DNA from: Ruminococcus flavefaciens 007c
GTDB taxonomy: Bacteria > Bacillota > Clostridia > Oscillospirales > Ruminococcaceae
Reading direction: 5' to 3'
Assembly (NCBI RefSeq): GCF_000571935.1
Contig: NZ_ATAX01000022.1
Location: forward strand, 52,812-116,811
Length of the DNA: 64,000 nt
The notes below the pieces were generated by a model. The model was not told the origin of the DNA. It saw only the letters and a list, made by a program, of their open reading frames with translations, and ran no database searches. Below, one piece after another: positions 44,546 to 53,233 of the stretch (its first letter is position 1; every line of letters starts with the position of its first letter). A program made the translations under genes and the position numbers.

Positions 44546-44587
44546 ATAGAGCTGTTGCCCTTACAGGCAATGGCTCTTTTCTTTTTC
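44546..44587 (+). terminator. Terminator after the GIY-YIG gene
   Basis: AGAGC-TG-TTGCC pairs with GGCAA-TG-GCTCT, two 5-bp stems around a small symmetric internal loop, followed by TTTTCTTTTTC. Confidence 0.75.
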
Positions 44588-45363
44588 ATCAGAAAATCTT
44601 GTAGAAGTGAACTACTGAATATCTGAAATGATATAATAATTTTTCGATACAACAAGCAGAAATGAAGTTTTGGCGTTCTGTTTTGGTATAATATAATCAG
44701 AAAGGCATATAACTCGATTATTTGATCGTTCATTAACAGTTCCATACAAACACAAAGGAGTTATCGGAATCAGGAGGAGGTGATAACTGTGTACTGGACT
44801 AAAATGAAATCACCCTGTCTGCTACGATAGCCTTGCGGTTTATCTGTGCTGTGACATAATTGAGAGGAAGTATGCTTACTTCAACGGCATTAGGGGCGGT
44901 CTGAGCAGATCAGGCCGCCCTGTTTCTATATGTACAATGTGATAAACAGATGAAATTTTGGTGAAGTGTCCACAAAGTCATTTACCGAAAAACTATAGTG
45001 ATTAGTTAGCAAAACAGGGCTAATCAAGGTTTTCACAATTCATTATTTCAGGAAGATGTTTTTTCAACAAATCCTTGTGAAATGGTGCTTTTCTGAATTC
45101 ATGCTGTCCACTTATGTGGACGCCGAAAATTTGCTTTTTCTGCCGTATTAGGTCATAATAGTATAGAACGCAACATTGTGATTATGCGGTACTGATACAG
45201 TGAGCCTTACTGCGCAGGAGGGTTACTCGATCACTGTATTATAACTGAATATATGTAACAGTCAAATGACCGGGTAATGTTTGATTGTCGGACGGTTTAT
45301 GCCGAATGACAGTCGCACTATGCTCATTTGATGCCTCCGTCCGACGGAAAGGACGGGAGCAAT
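44588..45363 (+). other. Structured leader region with a micro-ORF, upstream of the HTH gene
   Basis: No normal gene fits these 776 bp. A 13-codon frame (GTG 44789 to TAG 44830) stands behind AGGAGGAGG. An 11-bp hairpin rich in G-C (44894-44920, weak T-run) follows. Further dyads are GTCCAC/GTGGAC near 45107, ATACAGTGA/TCACTGTAT near 45195-45240, and GTCGGACGG/CCGTCCGAC (45287-45345) ending close to the ribosome site of the HTH gene. The layout fits a regulated leader. Confidence 0.5.
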
Positions 45364-45861
45364 ATGAAAACAAAAAGAGATATAATTCGTATTCCATTGT
45401 TCAGTGAACTGAAAGAACCCGATAACTACGATGTTTATGTATATGGCACGGAACAGCTTGAAGGAAAGCAGCAGGATACATTTACTAAAGCTCTGAACCG
45501 TTACCTCGACTACTACGGAATAAACGTAAGAGAGCTTTCATTACTTTCAGGATTATCAAAGTCAGGGATCTACTATTACTTCTCAGGCAAAAGACACGTT
45601 ACATATGATTCGCTATGTGCGGTCTGTATAGCACTCAGACTTCACCCTATGCGACAGAAACACTTGTTCTGCAAGTCGCATCTGATGATGCCTGCCGATG
45701 ATCCTTATCCCAGCACTCGTGATATTATATTACGTTCTTTTCTCGCTGCCTGTGCATTTAAGGAAGAATATATCGTAATAGCCTGTAACGATAGTCTTAT
45801 AGAAAAAGGCTGTAAACCTATTTCCGCTTTGACCTCCGCAAAGGAGGAAAGAACGGAATGA
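45364..45861 (+). CDS. XRE-like helix-turn-helix protein near the integration module
   Basis: The ATG at 45364 follows GGGAG, giving 165 residues; an earlier in-frame ATG lies inside the leader hairpin. RELSLLSGLSKSGIYYYFSGKRHVTYDSLCAVCIALRL (about residues 58-95) is a Cro/CI-type helix-turn-helix. The C-terminal part is unrecognised. It overlaps the sigma-like gene by 4 bp (ATGA). Together they resemble the paired regulators found near xis-int in Firmicute elements and probably control excision or transfer, by position. Confidence 0.75.
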   Translation: MKTKRDIIRIPLFSELKEPDNYDVYVYGTEQLEGKQQDTFTKALNRYLDYYGINVRELSLLSGLSKSGIYYYFSGKRHVTYDSLCAVCIALRLHPMRQKHLFCKSHLMMPADDPYPSTRDIILRSFLAACAFKEEYIVIACNDSLIEKGCKPISALTSAKEERTE

Positions 45862-46289
45862 GCCGATTTTTATATGTACACTTCGATGAAGACGTTCCCC
45901 GTAACGTAGAAAAGGAATATAACAGAATGCTCCGCAGGGAGAAATACCTTGAGGAGCGTGATGCAGAGTATCTTAACCAGAGTGCAGACTTTGATGACGT
46001 ACTGGAGATAAACCCTGATCCTGCAAGTATCCCCATAAGCGAGTTTGAAGCTGAGGAGATACAGAAGCACAACCGTAGACTTGATTATCTGCCTGTTGCT
46101 ATGCAGATGCTCAGAGCCGACTATCCGGAGGGATATTTTCTTATCAGAGACTATTACTATAATCAGGATAAAGTCAGTATGATGTATCTCGCAAGCAAAT
46201 ATGGTATGACTTTTGAAGCAGTACGTTACAGGATAGACCGTGCGAAAGAACTGCTAAAAGACTATATCACAATGCACGAAAATATATGA
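45858..46289 (+). CDS. Sigma-70 region 4-like regulator
   Basis: The 143-residue protein has an acidic N-terminal half and a C-terminal region, FLIRDYYYNQDKVSMMYLASKYGMTFEAVRYRIDRAKELLKDYI, with the layout of sigma factor region 4 (helix-turn-helix MMYLASKYGMTFEAVRYRIDRA). No region 2 is visible, so it may act as an RNA polymerase-binding activator rather than a full sigma factor. It is coupled by a 4-bp overlap to the HTH gene. Confidence 0.7.
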   Translation: MSRFLYVHFDEDVPRNVEKEYNRMLRREKYLEERDAEYLNQSADFDDVLEINPDPASIPISEFEAEEIQKHNRRLDYLPVAMQMLRADYPEGYFLIRDYYYNQDKVSMMYLASKYGMTFEAVRYRIDRAKELLKDYITMHENI

Positions 46290-46804
46290 TTGATTTTAGT
46301 GAAAATGCCGTTTTTTCTTTTTGAAAGCAATTTTTTTGCGAAAATCAACCCCAAAAACGCAAATTTCTCGGTTGATGTATAGAGGGCATTGACCTCTATG
46401 CGGTGTGAGAGGAAATAAACGACCTCTGACATACTGTTACCTCCGAGTTAAGGGACGGTGCATTTTTTTCCATTTCTGTACCGTCCCCATCTTTAAAAAG
46501 CCATCAAGTATGATTCCTTTATTTTCAAATGACAGCAGAGATGCTGTCGGGAGTGCCTGTACGTTAAAGAGACAGGCATTGCCGATATCATCTCATATTA
46601 TGAAATCTCCTATCAGTTTGACAGCGATATGCTGTCGGGAGCTTCCTCACTTCTGAGATTCGTGGGGGAGCTGCCAACAGTACATCGAATAATAGCAAAC
46701 GATGTATTTATCCCGTTCCGCTGGACCGGGCATAGTATCTTGACAATCTAATAACGAACACTATTTGCTGTTTTTCAATTATTACAATTGAAAGGAGCTG
46801 TACA
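46290..46804 (+). other. Intergenic region before xis with dyads and short direct repeats
   Basis: It contains the inverted 30-bp repeat (46347-46376), a GGGACGGT/ACCGTCCC hairpin (about 46453-46488), GTGCCTGT/GACAGGCA near 46553-46582, and ATGCTGTCGGGAG twice, 80 bp apart. A short frame (about 46580-46752) reads like a protein remnant but has no start or ribosome site. No gene is supported; it may be regulatory DNA for xis-int. Confidence 0.4.
46347..46376 (-). repeat. 30-bp repeat, inverted partner of 40147-40176
   Basis: On the minus strand it begins ATCAACCGA and ends GTTTTTGGGGTT, like its partner near the candidate oriT, with 25 of 30 positions identical. Confidence 0.65.
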
Positions 46805-47029
46805 ATGGAAGAACAACTGTTGTCAGAAAAAGATACATCTGAAGAAACCCTGTTCAGTGACTATCCTGAGATAGTAACTGTAAAGGAAATCAGTGAAATG
46901 CTTGGGCTTCACAGGAATAAGGTGTACGAACTCATCAAAGAGGGAGTTATACCTAAGATCCCGTATTGCCGTCACATAAAGGTTGCAAAGATTTCTGTTA
47001 TAAAATTTATTCTGCAAAGCGCACAATAA
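46805..47029 (+). CDS. xis: Excisionase-like DNA-binding protein
   Basis: The 74-residue product has the MerR-like winged helix of helix_turn_helix_17 excisionases: IVTVKEISEMLGLHRNKVYELIKEGVIPKI, followed by YCRHIKVAKISVIKFI. It starts behind AAAGGAGC and precedes the integrase by 139 bp. Such proteins bend att DNA and direct the integrase toward excision. Confidence 0.88.
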   Translation: MEEQLLSEKDTSEETLFSDYPEIVTVKEISEMLGLHRNKVYELIKEGVIPKIPYCRHIKVAKISVIKFILQSAQ

Positions 47030-47168
47030 GCACTTGGTAGAAATATCCGTTGCGCTGTAAATAAACGAAAGTGAACCAAAAAGCTTGAAAAGTCCGTAAA
47101 ACTGCGCTACAATGAGAGAGTCAGTAAAAGGCTTTTCTACCGTTTTCACAGAACAAGGAGGTTTTATA

Positions 47169-48476
47169 ATGAAAGCGAGTATGCCTTTTAAGTATATTTT
47201 ATCTGAGAAAAACGATAAGATGTATGTAATATTTGATTTTAAAGACGATAACGGTAAAAGGAAAAGAAAATGGGTTGGAACAGGTCTTATGACAAGCTGT
47301 TCAAAAAAAGCCCTTAACTCAAGAGTCAGCGAGATTGTAGCAGAATTTTACGAGGACTACTGTTCAGGCAAAGCTACAGCAGTAGTTGAAAAGGAAGTTA
47401 AAAAGCCTTCTTTACTGGAAAGAGATCCAAGAATACCAGGCAGTACAGAGCTTCCGTCAGGATCAAGTTTCAGGTTCACTGATTTTCTGTTTTACTGGCT
47501 TGATTCAGTCAAGGCTTCAATCGCATATACTTCTTATGAAGGTTATATCCGAAATCTGAGAATAGTAAAGAATTATTTCGACGAAAACTATCCTGATCTT
47601 CTTTTAGAGGAACTGACCGCCTTGCAGATTCAGAAATTCTACAATGATATGTATAGTGAAGGCAAAACCGGAAATACGGTAAAGCATTATCACGCAAATA
47701 TACATAAAGCTCTGAAGTATGCGGTTAAGATGGATATGCTTATGGGTAATCCGGCTGATAAGGTTGACCTGCCGAAGCTTGAAAAGTACAGGGCAAATTT
47801 CTATTCCAAAGAGGAGATCAATCATCTTCTTAAAGTGTTTGAAGGAGACAGACTGGAGCTTGTGGTAAATATCGCAGCCTATTACGGACTTCGCAGAAGC
47901 GAGATCATCGGATTGAAGTGGGATGCGATAGACTTTGACAAGGGTACTCTTACAGTATGCCGCAAGATCACAAGCATTTTTGAAGACGGGCATGAACAGC
48001 TGAGGATAGATGAAAATCTTAAAACCGAAGCAAGTGTCAGAACACTTCCACTCATTCCGCATATAGAAAAAATGCTGAAAAAGAGAATGATGCTTGAAAT
48101 GCAGTATTCACAGATACTGAAGTCTGACTTCGACAGGACATTCGATGGATTTGTCTGCCGTGACAACACCGGAGCGATTATAACACCTGAGTATGTAACA
48201 AGGCATTTCAAAATGATCATAAAGAAGTTCAATCTCCGTCCGCTGCGTTTCCATGATCTGCGTCACAGCTGTGCAAGTCTTTTACTTGCAAGCGGAGTGT
48301 CAATGAAAGCAATCCAGGACTGGCTTGGACATTCTACTTTTAACGTTACCGCTAACTTTTACAGTCACCTCGATTATCAGTCGAGAGTTTCCTCTGCTGA
48401 GGTCATTGCCAATGCTCTTGGTGATGAAGCAGAGACAGAGGAGAATGAGAGCACAAACGAAAAAACAGGCTCTTAA
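47169..48476 (+). CDS. int: Tyrosine recombinase / integrase
   Basis: The ATG at 47169 stands 8 bp after AAGGAGG, giving 435 residues; the in-frame codons upstream lack a ribosome site. An N-terminal arm-binding part is followed by a SAM-like core-binding domain (FTDFLFYWLDSVKASIAYTSYEGY) and the catalytic domain: Arg in YGLRRSEIIGLKW, HDLRHSCASLLLASG, and LGHSTFNVTANFYSHL with the nucleophile Tyr. It is of the Tn916/phage-like type. The gene ends 20 bp before the tRNA-Leu 3' end, the expected place for an element integrated in that tRNA. Confidence 0.95.
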   Translation: MKASMPFKYILSEKNDKMYVIFDFKDDNGKRKRKWVGTGLMTSCSKKALNSRVSEIVAEFYEDYCSGKATAVVEKEVKKPSLLERDPRIPGSTELPSGSSFRFTDFLFYWLDSVKASIAYTSYEGYIRNLRIVKNYFDENYPDLLLEELTALQIQKFYNDMYSEGKTGNTVKHYHANIHKALKYAVKMDMLMGNPADKVDLPKLEKYRANFYSKEEINHLLKVFEGDRLELVVNIAAYYGLRRSEIIGLKWDAIDFDKGTLTVCRKITSIFEDGHEQLRIDENLKTEASVRTLPLIPHIEKMLKKRMMLEMQYSQILKSDFDRTFDGFVCRDNTGAIITPEYVTRHFKMIIKKFNLRPLRFHDLRHSCASLLLASGVSMKAIQDWLGHSTFNVTANFYSHLDYQSRVSSAEVIANALGDEAETEENESTNEKTGS

Positions 48477-48492
48477 TAATTAAGAACCTGTT
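48464..48492 (+). terminator. Hairpin at the end of the integrase gene
   Basis: A near-perfect dyad of 14 bp on each side (AACAGG...TCTTAAT) covers the integrase stop codon. There is no T-run, so it may be a weak terminator or an attachment-site arm structure. Confidence 0.45.
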
Positions 48493-48496
48493 CTCA

Positions 48497-48583
48497 TGGT
48501 GCCGGTGGCGGGGGTCGAACCCGCACGGTGTTGCCACCAACGGATTTTGAATCCGTCACGTCTGCCAATTCCATCACACCGGC
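48497..48583 (-). tRNA. tRNA-Leu (anticodon CAA)
   Basis: Read on the minus strand, the gene has a GCCGGTG acceptor arm paired with CACCGGC, a D arm with GGAATTGGCAGAC, an anticodon loop TTCAAAA, a long variable arm GGTGGCAACACC as in leucine tRNAs, a T arm GGGTTCGACCCCC, and an encoded CCA. The immediate upstream region has no clear promoter. The tRNA is complete and lies directly beside the integrase. Confidence 0.95.
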
Positions 48584-48823
48584 TTATTTAATTTTTTTAG
48601 TTAATCAATTCCGAATCGAAAAGTACAAAACAGAAAGTCCCTTACCGCAACCCGAAAATTGAAGAAACGAGTCAAATCTGGTAGAAAAAATCGAAGGAAA
48701 ATCGGTAGATGTACAAGATTTTCTCTACCAAAATTGAAATGCAAAAGTGTTGAAACGTCGGAACGACGTGGATTTTAGCAAGTCGAGGTAGAAAACCAAA
48801 ATACTCAGTGAAAAAAAGCTGAG

Positions 48824-48866
48824 GGGATTTTGAGTCTCGCACGTCTGCCAATTCCATCACACCGGC
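48824..48866 (-). other. tRNA-Leu 5' half (attachment-site remnant) with its own promoter
   Basis: The 27 bases at 48840-48866 are identical to the 5' part of the tRNA-Leu at 48557-48583, and similarity continues less perfectly through the anticodon loop to 48824. The 3' half is absent. Upstream on the minus strand TTGACA (48901-48906) and TATAAT (48878-48883) are 17 bp apart, so the strong promoter belongs to the truncated copy. This is how the chromosomal target of an integrated element would look. Between the two copies no gene is supported. Confidence 0.75.
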
Positions 48867-48877
48867 GCAATGAAATA

Positions 48878-48906
48878 ATTATACCAAAAAACTGATATAA
48901 TGTCAA
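48878..48906 (-). promoter_or_regulatory. Consensus promoter of the original tRNA-Leu locus
   Basis: TTGACA and TATAAT on the minus strand, spacer 17 bp, point toward the truncated tRNA copy and then the intact tRNA 280 bp downstream. Confidence 0.8.
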
Positions 48907-48925
48907 TACCCGAAAACGATAAATC

Positions 48926-48952
48926 AAGGCTGCCATGATAGGCAGCCTTTTT
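48926..48952. terminator. Terminator between the GGDEF/EAL gene and the tRNA promoter
   Basis: AAGGCTGCC and GGCAGCCTT form a 9-bp stem. The T-run lies on the plus strand; the minus-strand gene ending at 48952 would use the same stem with a weak tail. Confidence 0.6.
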
Positions 48953-50640
48953 CATATCTCATATGTGTAATTATCAATAAGTCTGTTCTCAAATTCTTCT
49001 ACAGGAAGCGGCTTGTCAAAATAGAAGCCCTGAGCAAGACTGCATCTGTTTTCCGTAAGCAGCTGAACCTGCTCTTTTGTCTCAACGCCTTCAGCGATAC
49101 ATTCAAGTCCCATTTCCTGAGCCATAGCAATAAGGTACTTGAACATGACAACCTTCTGGTCGCTGTTGTCGGTGCTGTTGACAGGAAGAAGGCTCTTATC
49201 GAGCTTCAGTACGTTCCAGGGAAGTTCCTTTATGAGATTGAGTGAGGAATAACCGATACCGAAGTCATCGACCGATGTAGCGATACCTGTCTTTTGGAGT
49301 CCGCTTATAGTACGCTTGAGATCCTTGAACTCAACGTCGGTGGTGGTTTCGGTAAGCTCTATCTCAATATATTCATGGGGGACATTATGCTTATCCACAA
49401 TATCCACGATACGCTGGAGAAGATCCATATCCGACAGGTGGCGGCGTGAGAGGTTTACCGAGATACGGACTACCTTTCTCCCTGTATCGAGCCATCTGCG
49501 AATATCACGGCATACTGTATCGAGAACATAGAAATCGAGCTTGCAAATGTCTCTGCCCTGTTCGAGGACAGGGATATACTCCGCAGGAGGGATTATCATG
49601 CCGTTGTGATACCAGCGTGACAGAGCCTCTGCACCTGCAATATTCTTGCCTTTAAGAGAGATCTTGGGCTGATAGTACACAAGGAATTCGTTGTCCTCGA
49701 GCGCCTTGGGAAAGCTTGCAGTTATATCATTATTTCTCTTGCTTCTTGCAAGGAGAGTATCATCAAAGTAGACAACGTCCTGATTCCCGAGACTTTTGGC
49801 GATATGGTATGCCATACTCACTCTGTCCATAATATCCGTCGGCAGGACAAAGCTGTCCATATCCGGGATAATGTATACTCCTGCAGTAGCGGAGATAAAT
49901 ATCCTCTCGGTCATATTCTCGTCTATGGATATGCCTGTACCGCTCAATAGTTTCAGTATGGGCTGGAGCTTATTCTGTTTAAGGAGCACAATGAAATTAT
50001 CTCCGCCGATATGGCATACGACCTCATCTTCACCTTCAAGGTGAGCGTCTATGATGCTGATGAACTGTTTCATTACCCTTGTGCCGTTTTCGCGTCCGAT
50101 CTGCTGATTGACAATGGAGAATTTCTTCAGATTGAAGTATATGGCAGCATACTCATCTATATGCTCCTCCTTGCACTGCTTTCTGACACACTTCATGAAC
50201 TGCTTGAGGTTGTACATATTCAGGTCGCTGTCATGGAAGGCCATGTGCTTGGCGGTCTTCATAAGTCTGCCTCTGGCGTTGAAGGTACTGAGCAGAGATA
50301 TGAATATCTCAATTCTCTGTCTGTCGAGTTCGTTCCATTCATCGCTTCCGTCCCGCAGCATTACTTTATATATAGCGATTTTGTCATCAGGTGTGATAAG
50401 ACGCCTTGTGATATAATCTCCGTCGCAGGATTCCCCCGAATCATAAAAGCATCTGCTCTTGAAGAGACCGATATGCTCTGCAGCTTCATTATCACAGGCG
50501 ATAAAATCTATCTTGCCTATCTTGAGTATATGGCAGAGATCCTCCATAGACTCAGATATAGCAGGATCAAGCGTATCAATGATGAGATACATCTTGTTGA
50601 TAAAATTTTCAAGTGCTGTTATGTACTCATTTGTGTTCAT
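48952..50640 (-). CDS. GGDEF/EAL protein, likely cyclic di-GMP phosphodiesterase
   Basis: This 562-residue cytosolic protein has an unrecognised N-terminal domain, a GGDEF-like domain whose signature is GGDNF (about residue 216), and a C-terminal EAL domain. The EAL residues are all present: EALSRW, NLSRRH, EIELTET, DDFGIGYSSL, KLDKSLL, ECIAEGVET and QGFYFDKP. The degenerate GGDEF lacks the catalytic Glu and should not make c-di-GMP, but may bind GTP, while the EAL domain should hydrolyse c-di-GMP. It is the first core gene to the right of the element. Confidence 0.92.
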   Translation of the reverse strand: MNTNEYITALENFINKMYLIIDTLDPAISESMEDLCHILKIGKIDFIACDNEAAEHIGLFKSRCFYDSGESCDGDYITRRLITPDDKIAIYKVMLRDGSDEWNELDRQRIEIFISLLSTFNARGRLMKTAKHMAFHDSDLNMYNLKQFMKCVRKQCKEEHIDEYAAIYFNLKKFSIVNQQIGRENGTRVMKQFISIIDAHLEGEDEVVCHIGGDNFIVLLKQNKLQPILKLLSGTGISIDENMTERIFISATAGVYIIPDMDSFVLPTDIMDRVSMAYHIAKSLGNQDVVYFDDTLLARSKRNNDITASFPKALEDNEFLVYYQPKISLKGKNIAGAEALSRWYHNGMIIPPAEYIPVLEQGRDICKLDFYVLDTVCRDIRRWLDTGRKVVRISVNLSRRHLSDMDLLQRIVDIVDKHNVPHEYIEIELTETTTDVEFKDLKRTISGLQKTGIATSVDDFGIGYSSLNLIKELPWNVLKLDKSLLPVNSTDNSDQKVVMFKYLIAMAQEMGLECIAEGVETKEQVQLLTENRCSLAQGFYFDKPLPVEEFENRLIDNYTYEI

Positions 50641-50870
50641 ACATATCCCCTCCGAACACAGGCAATGCCTGTATCAGATTATATTTTTACAAATTGATTA
50701 TATCATGTAATTTGCGGCAAATGATAGATAATCTATGAATATAGTGTGAACATTACAAGCTTGTTTCGGCTATGTTATTTATTGTTGTTAAAATTGTACA
50801 ATCAGAAACTAAGCACTGAAAATGATATCTCAGAAATTTCAGCAGATAAAAGTTTTAGAGCGTAAAAGCG

Positions 50871-50899
50871 TTGACAATCATTTCCGTGTATGGTATAAT
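50871..50899 (+). promoter_or_regulatory. Consensus promoter of the aro operon
   Basis: TTGACA and TATAAT are 17 bp apart, 58 bp before the aroB start. The 230 bp to the left (50641-50870) hold no gene. Confidence 0.85.
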
Positions 50900-50957
50900 T
50901 TTTTCAGAAGCTGCCGCTGTTTTTCAAGCGGTAAATTTTATATCGGAGGTCGTTGGA

Positions 50958-51998
50958 ATGAAGAAGATACGTATAAATACCAGTGCGCCTTATGATGTTC
51001 TCATCGAACGCGGAGGCCTTGGTAAATGCGGTGAATATATAGCTGAGATCACGGCTGCAAGAAAGGCTGCTGTCATCACGGATGATATAGTAGAAAAGCT
51101 CCATCTTGAAACAGCGCTGGAGTCAATGAAAAAGGCGGGTTTTGAGTGCAGCGTTTATACTTTTCCGAACGGCGAAAAGTCAAAATGTCTCGATAACCTC
51201 GGCAGGATCTACGACTTCCTATGCAGCAGCGGAATTACAAGAAAAGACATAATAGTAGCTCTCGGAGGAGGCGTTGTAGGCGATATAACCGGATTTGCAG
51301 CCGCTTCATATCTCAGGGGAGTTGATTTTGTGCAGATACCGACCACTCTGCTTGCACAGGTGGATTCCTCGGTAGGCGGCAAGACTGCCATAGATATCCC
51401 CGGCGGAAAGAATCTTGTAGGCGCTTTCAAGCAGCCTGCCCTTGTAATATGCGACAGCGACGTGCTGAAGACTCTTTCCGATGATATCCTTTCTGAGGGT
51501 ATGGGCGAGTGCATAAAATACGGCATGATCCGCGATGAGAAGCTCTTTGAGCTCATCGAATCCCATGATCTTGCATCAATTGATTCGATAATGGACGAAA
51601 TGGTTTACAAATGCGTGGATATCAAGCGTCAGGTAGTTGAAAACGACGAGTTCGACAGGGGAGAGCGCATGATACTGAACTTCGGCCACACTCTCGGTCA
51701 TGCCATTGAGGGCTGGCATCACTATACGGGTATCTCTCACGGCGCAGGAGTTGCGGCAGGTATGTGTATGATAATCGACAGGCTCGCACCTCAGCTTTCC
51801 GAAAGACTGAAAAAGTGCTGTGAAGCATACAAGCTCCCCACAGGCAGCGATATCCCCATGAGCGAGCTGCTGCCCTTCTGTTCAAAGGACAAGAAGAATG
51901 AGTTTTCCAGCATAAACTATATCATTTGCAAAGAGATCGGCAGGAGTGAGATAGTAAAGCTGCCGTTCACCGAATTCTGCCGACTTATGGAGAAATAA
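50958..51998 (+). CDS. aroB: 3-dehydroquinate synthase
   Basis: The GGAGG site at 50945-50949 selects the ATG at 50958, giving 346 residues, the usual AroB length. Family motifs are FPNGEKSKCL (NAD site), ALGGGVVGDITGFAAASYLRG, PTTLLAQVDSSVGGKTAID, GMGECIKYGMI and FGHTLGHAIE, with the metal ligands Glu and His in the last two. It catalyses the second step of the shikimate pathway. The stop lies 2 bp before aroA. Confidence 0.95.
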   Translation: MKKIRINTSAPYDVLIERGGLGKCGEYIAEITAARKAAVITDDIVEKLHLETALESMKKAGFECSVYTFPNGEKSKCLDNLGRIYDFLCSSGITRKDIIVALGGGVVGDITGFAAASYLRGVDFVQIPTTLLAQVDSSVGGKTAIDIPGGKNLVGAFKQPALVICDSDVLKTLSDDILSEGMGECIKYGMIRDEKLFELIESHDLASIDSIMDEMVYKCVDIKRQVVENDEFDRGERMILNFGHTLGHAIEGWHHYTGISHGAGVAAGMCMIIDRLAPQLSERLKKCCEAYKLPTGSDIPMSELLPFCSKDKKNEFSSINYIICKEIGRSEIVKLPFTEFCRLMEK

Positions 51999-52000
51999 AC

Positions 52001-53233
52001 ATGGATATTCGTATAACACCTTCAGTGCTCCGCGGACGCCTCGATGTGCCTGCCTCAAAGAGCTGTGCCCACAGATCTATTATATGTGCTGCTCTTGCGG
52101 AGGGAGTTTCACATCTCAGCGGAGTTACCATGTCAAAGGACATAGAGGCTACTATCGGAGCAATGACTGCCCTGGGAGCAGAATTCACAGTAAACGGAGA
52201 AGATATTACCGTCAGGGGCGCAGGCGGAATGAAAACAGGGAAATGCGCTGTCGACTGCAATGAAAGCGGCTCAACTCTGCGTTTTATCATACCTGTTGCA
52301 TCTGTTCTTTGTTCGGAAACGGAGTTTTCAGGCAGGGGAAGACTGCCTCAGCGTCCCATTGATATATTTATCCGCGAGCTCGGCAAAAATGGAGCTGCCT
52401 TTGATTATAACAACACCATGCCATTTACTGTATACGGTGGACTCAAAAGCGGCATATTTGAAATAGAGGGTGATGTTTCTTCACAGTTCATCACGGGACT
52501 TCTTTTTGCACTGCCTCTTCTGGAGGGAGACTCCGAGATAGTTCTGACCTCTCATCTTGAGTCACGTCCCTATGTCGATATAACCATCGATACTCTCCGA
52601 AGATTCGGCGTTTACGCTGAGGAGACAGAAAGGGGCTTCCGTGTAAAGGGCGGGCAGAAATATCTTCCCCATGACGAGAAAATAGAGGGAGATTATTCCC
52701 AGGCAGCATTTTTCTGTGTTGCAAACGCTCTCGGTTCACAGGTAGAGCTCCACAATCTCAATGAAAACAGCGTTCAGGGCGACAAGAAAATCCTTGAAAT
52801 TATACGCAATATGTGTTATAATGGCAATATCGGACACTACAATGCCGACTGCTCTGATATACCCGATCTTGTACCCGTACTGGCGGTGCTTGGTGCTTTC
52901 GGCAGCGGCGATTCTGTAATATACAACGCTAAACGACTTAAAATAAAGGAAAGCGACCGGCTTCAGACCACGGCTGCCATGCTGAATGCTCTCGGCGGCA
53001 ATGTGGAGATCACCGACGACGGACTTATTATCCATCCTACGGGAGCCATGCACGGCGGTACTGTTGACAGCTTCGGCGACCACAGGATAGTTATGGCAGC
53101 TGCCATTGCGGCTGCTCATATTGACGGAGAGGTAGTCATCAGGGGAGCTGAGGCTGCGGAAAAGTCATATCCCGCTTTCTTTGACGACTACAAAATGCTC
53201 GGAGGTAAAGCTAATGTCATCATTCTGGAATAA
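52001..53233 (+). CDS. aroA: 3-phosphoshikimate 1-carboxyvinyltransferase (EPSP synthase)
   Basis: The 410-residue product carries PASKSCAHRSIICAALAEG, CNESGSTLRF (PEP site), GRLPQRPIDI, SSQFITGLLFALP, GDYSQAAFF, RLKIKESDRLQT and FGDHRIVMAAAIAA, the standard EPSP synthase motifs. It joins shikimate-3-phosphate and PEP. The canonical NAGT is NESGS here, and Pro is absent from the glyphosate-site stretch, as in class II enzymes. It overlaps aroC by 20 bp. Confidence 0.95.
   Translation: MDIRITPSVLRGRLDVPASKSCAHRSIICAALAEGVSHLSGVTMSKDIEATIGAMTALGAEFTVNGEDITVRGAGGMKTGKCAVDCNESGSTLRFIIPVASVLCSETEFSGRGRLPQRPIDIFIRELGKNGAAFDYNNTMPFTVYGGLKSGIFEIEGDVSSQFITGLLFALPLLEGDSEIVLTSHLESRPYVDITIDTLRRFGVYAEETERGFRVKGGQKYLPHDEKIEGDYSQAAFFCVANALGSQVELHNLNENSVQGDKKILEIIRNMCYNGNIGHYNADCSDIPDLVPVLAVLGAFGSGDSVIYNAKRLKIKESDRLQTTAAMLNALGGNVEITDDGLIIHPTGAMHGGTVDSFGDHRIVMAAAIAAAHIDGEVVIRGAEAAEKSYPAFFDDYKMLGGKANVIILE

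Noticed and set aside
46405..46656. 83-residue open frame before xis
   Set aside because: It begins without a ribosome site, crosses two hairpins and shows no protein-like pattern.
50011..50697. 228-residue plus-strand frame antisense to the GGDEF/EAL gene
   Set aside because: The opposite strand encodes all EAL motifs; the plus-strand frame lacks a plausible start and motifs.
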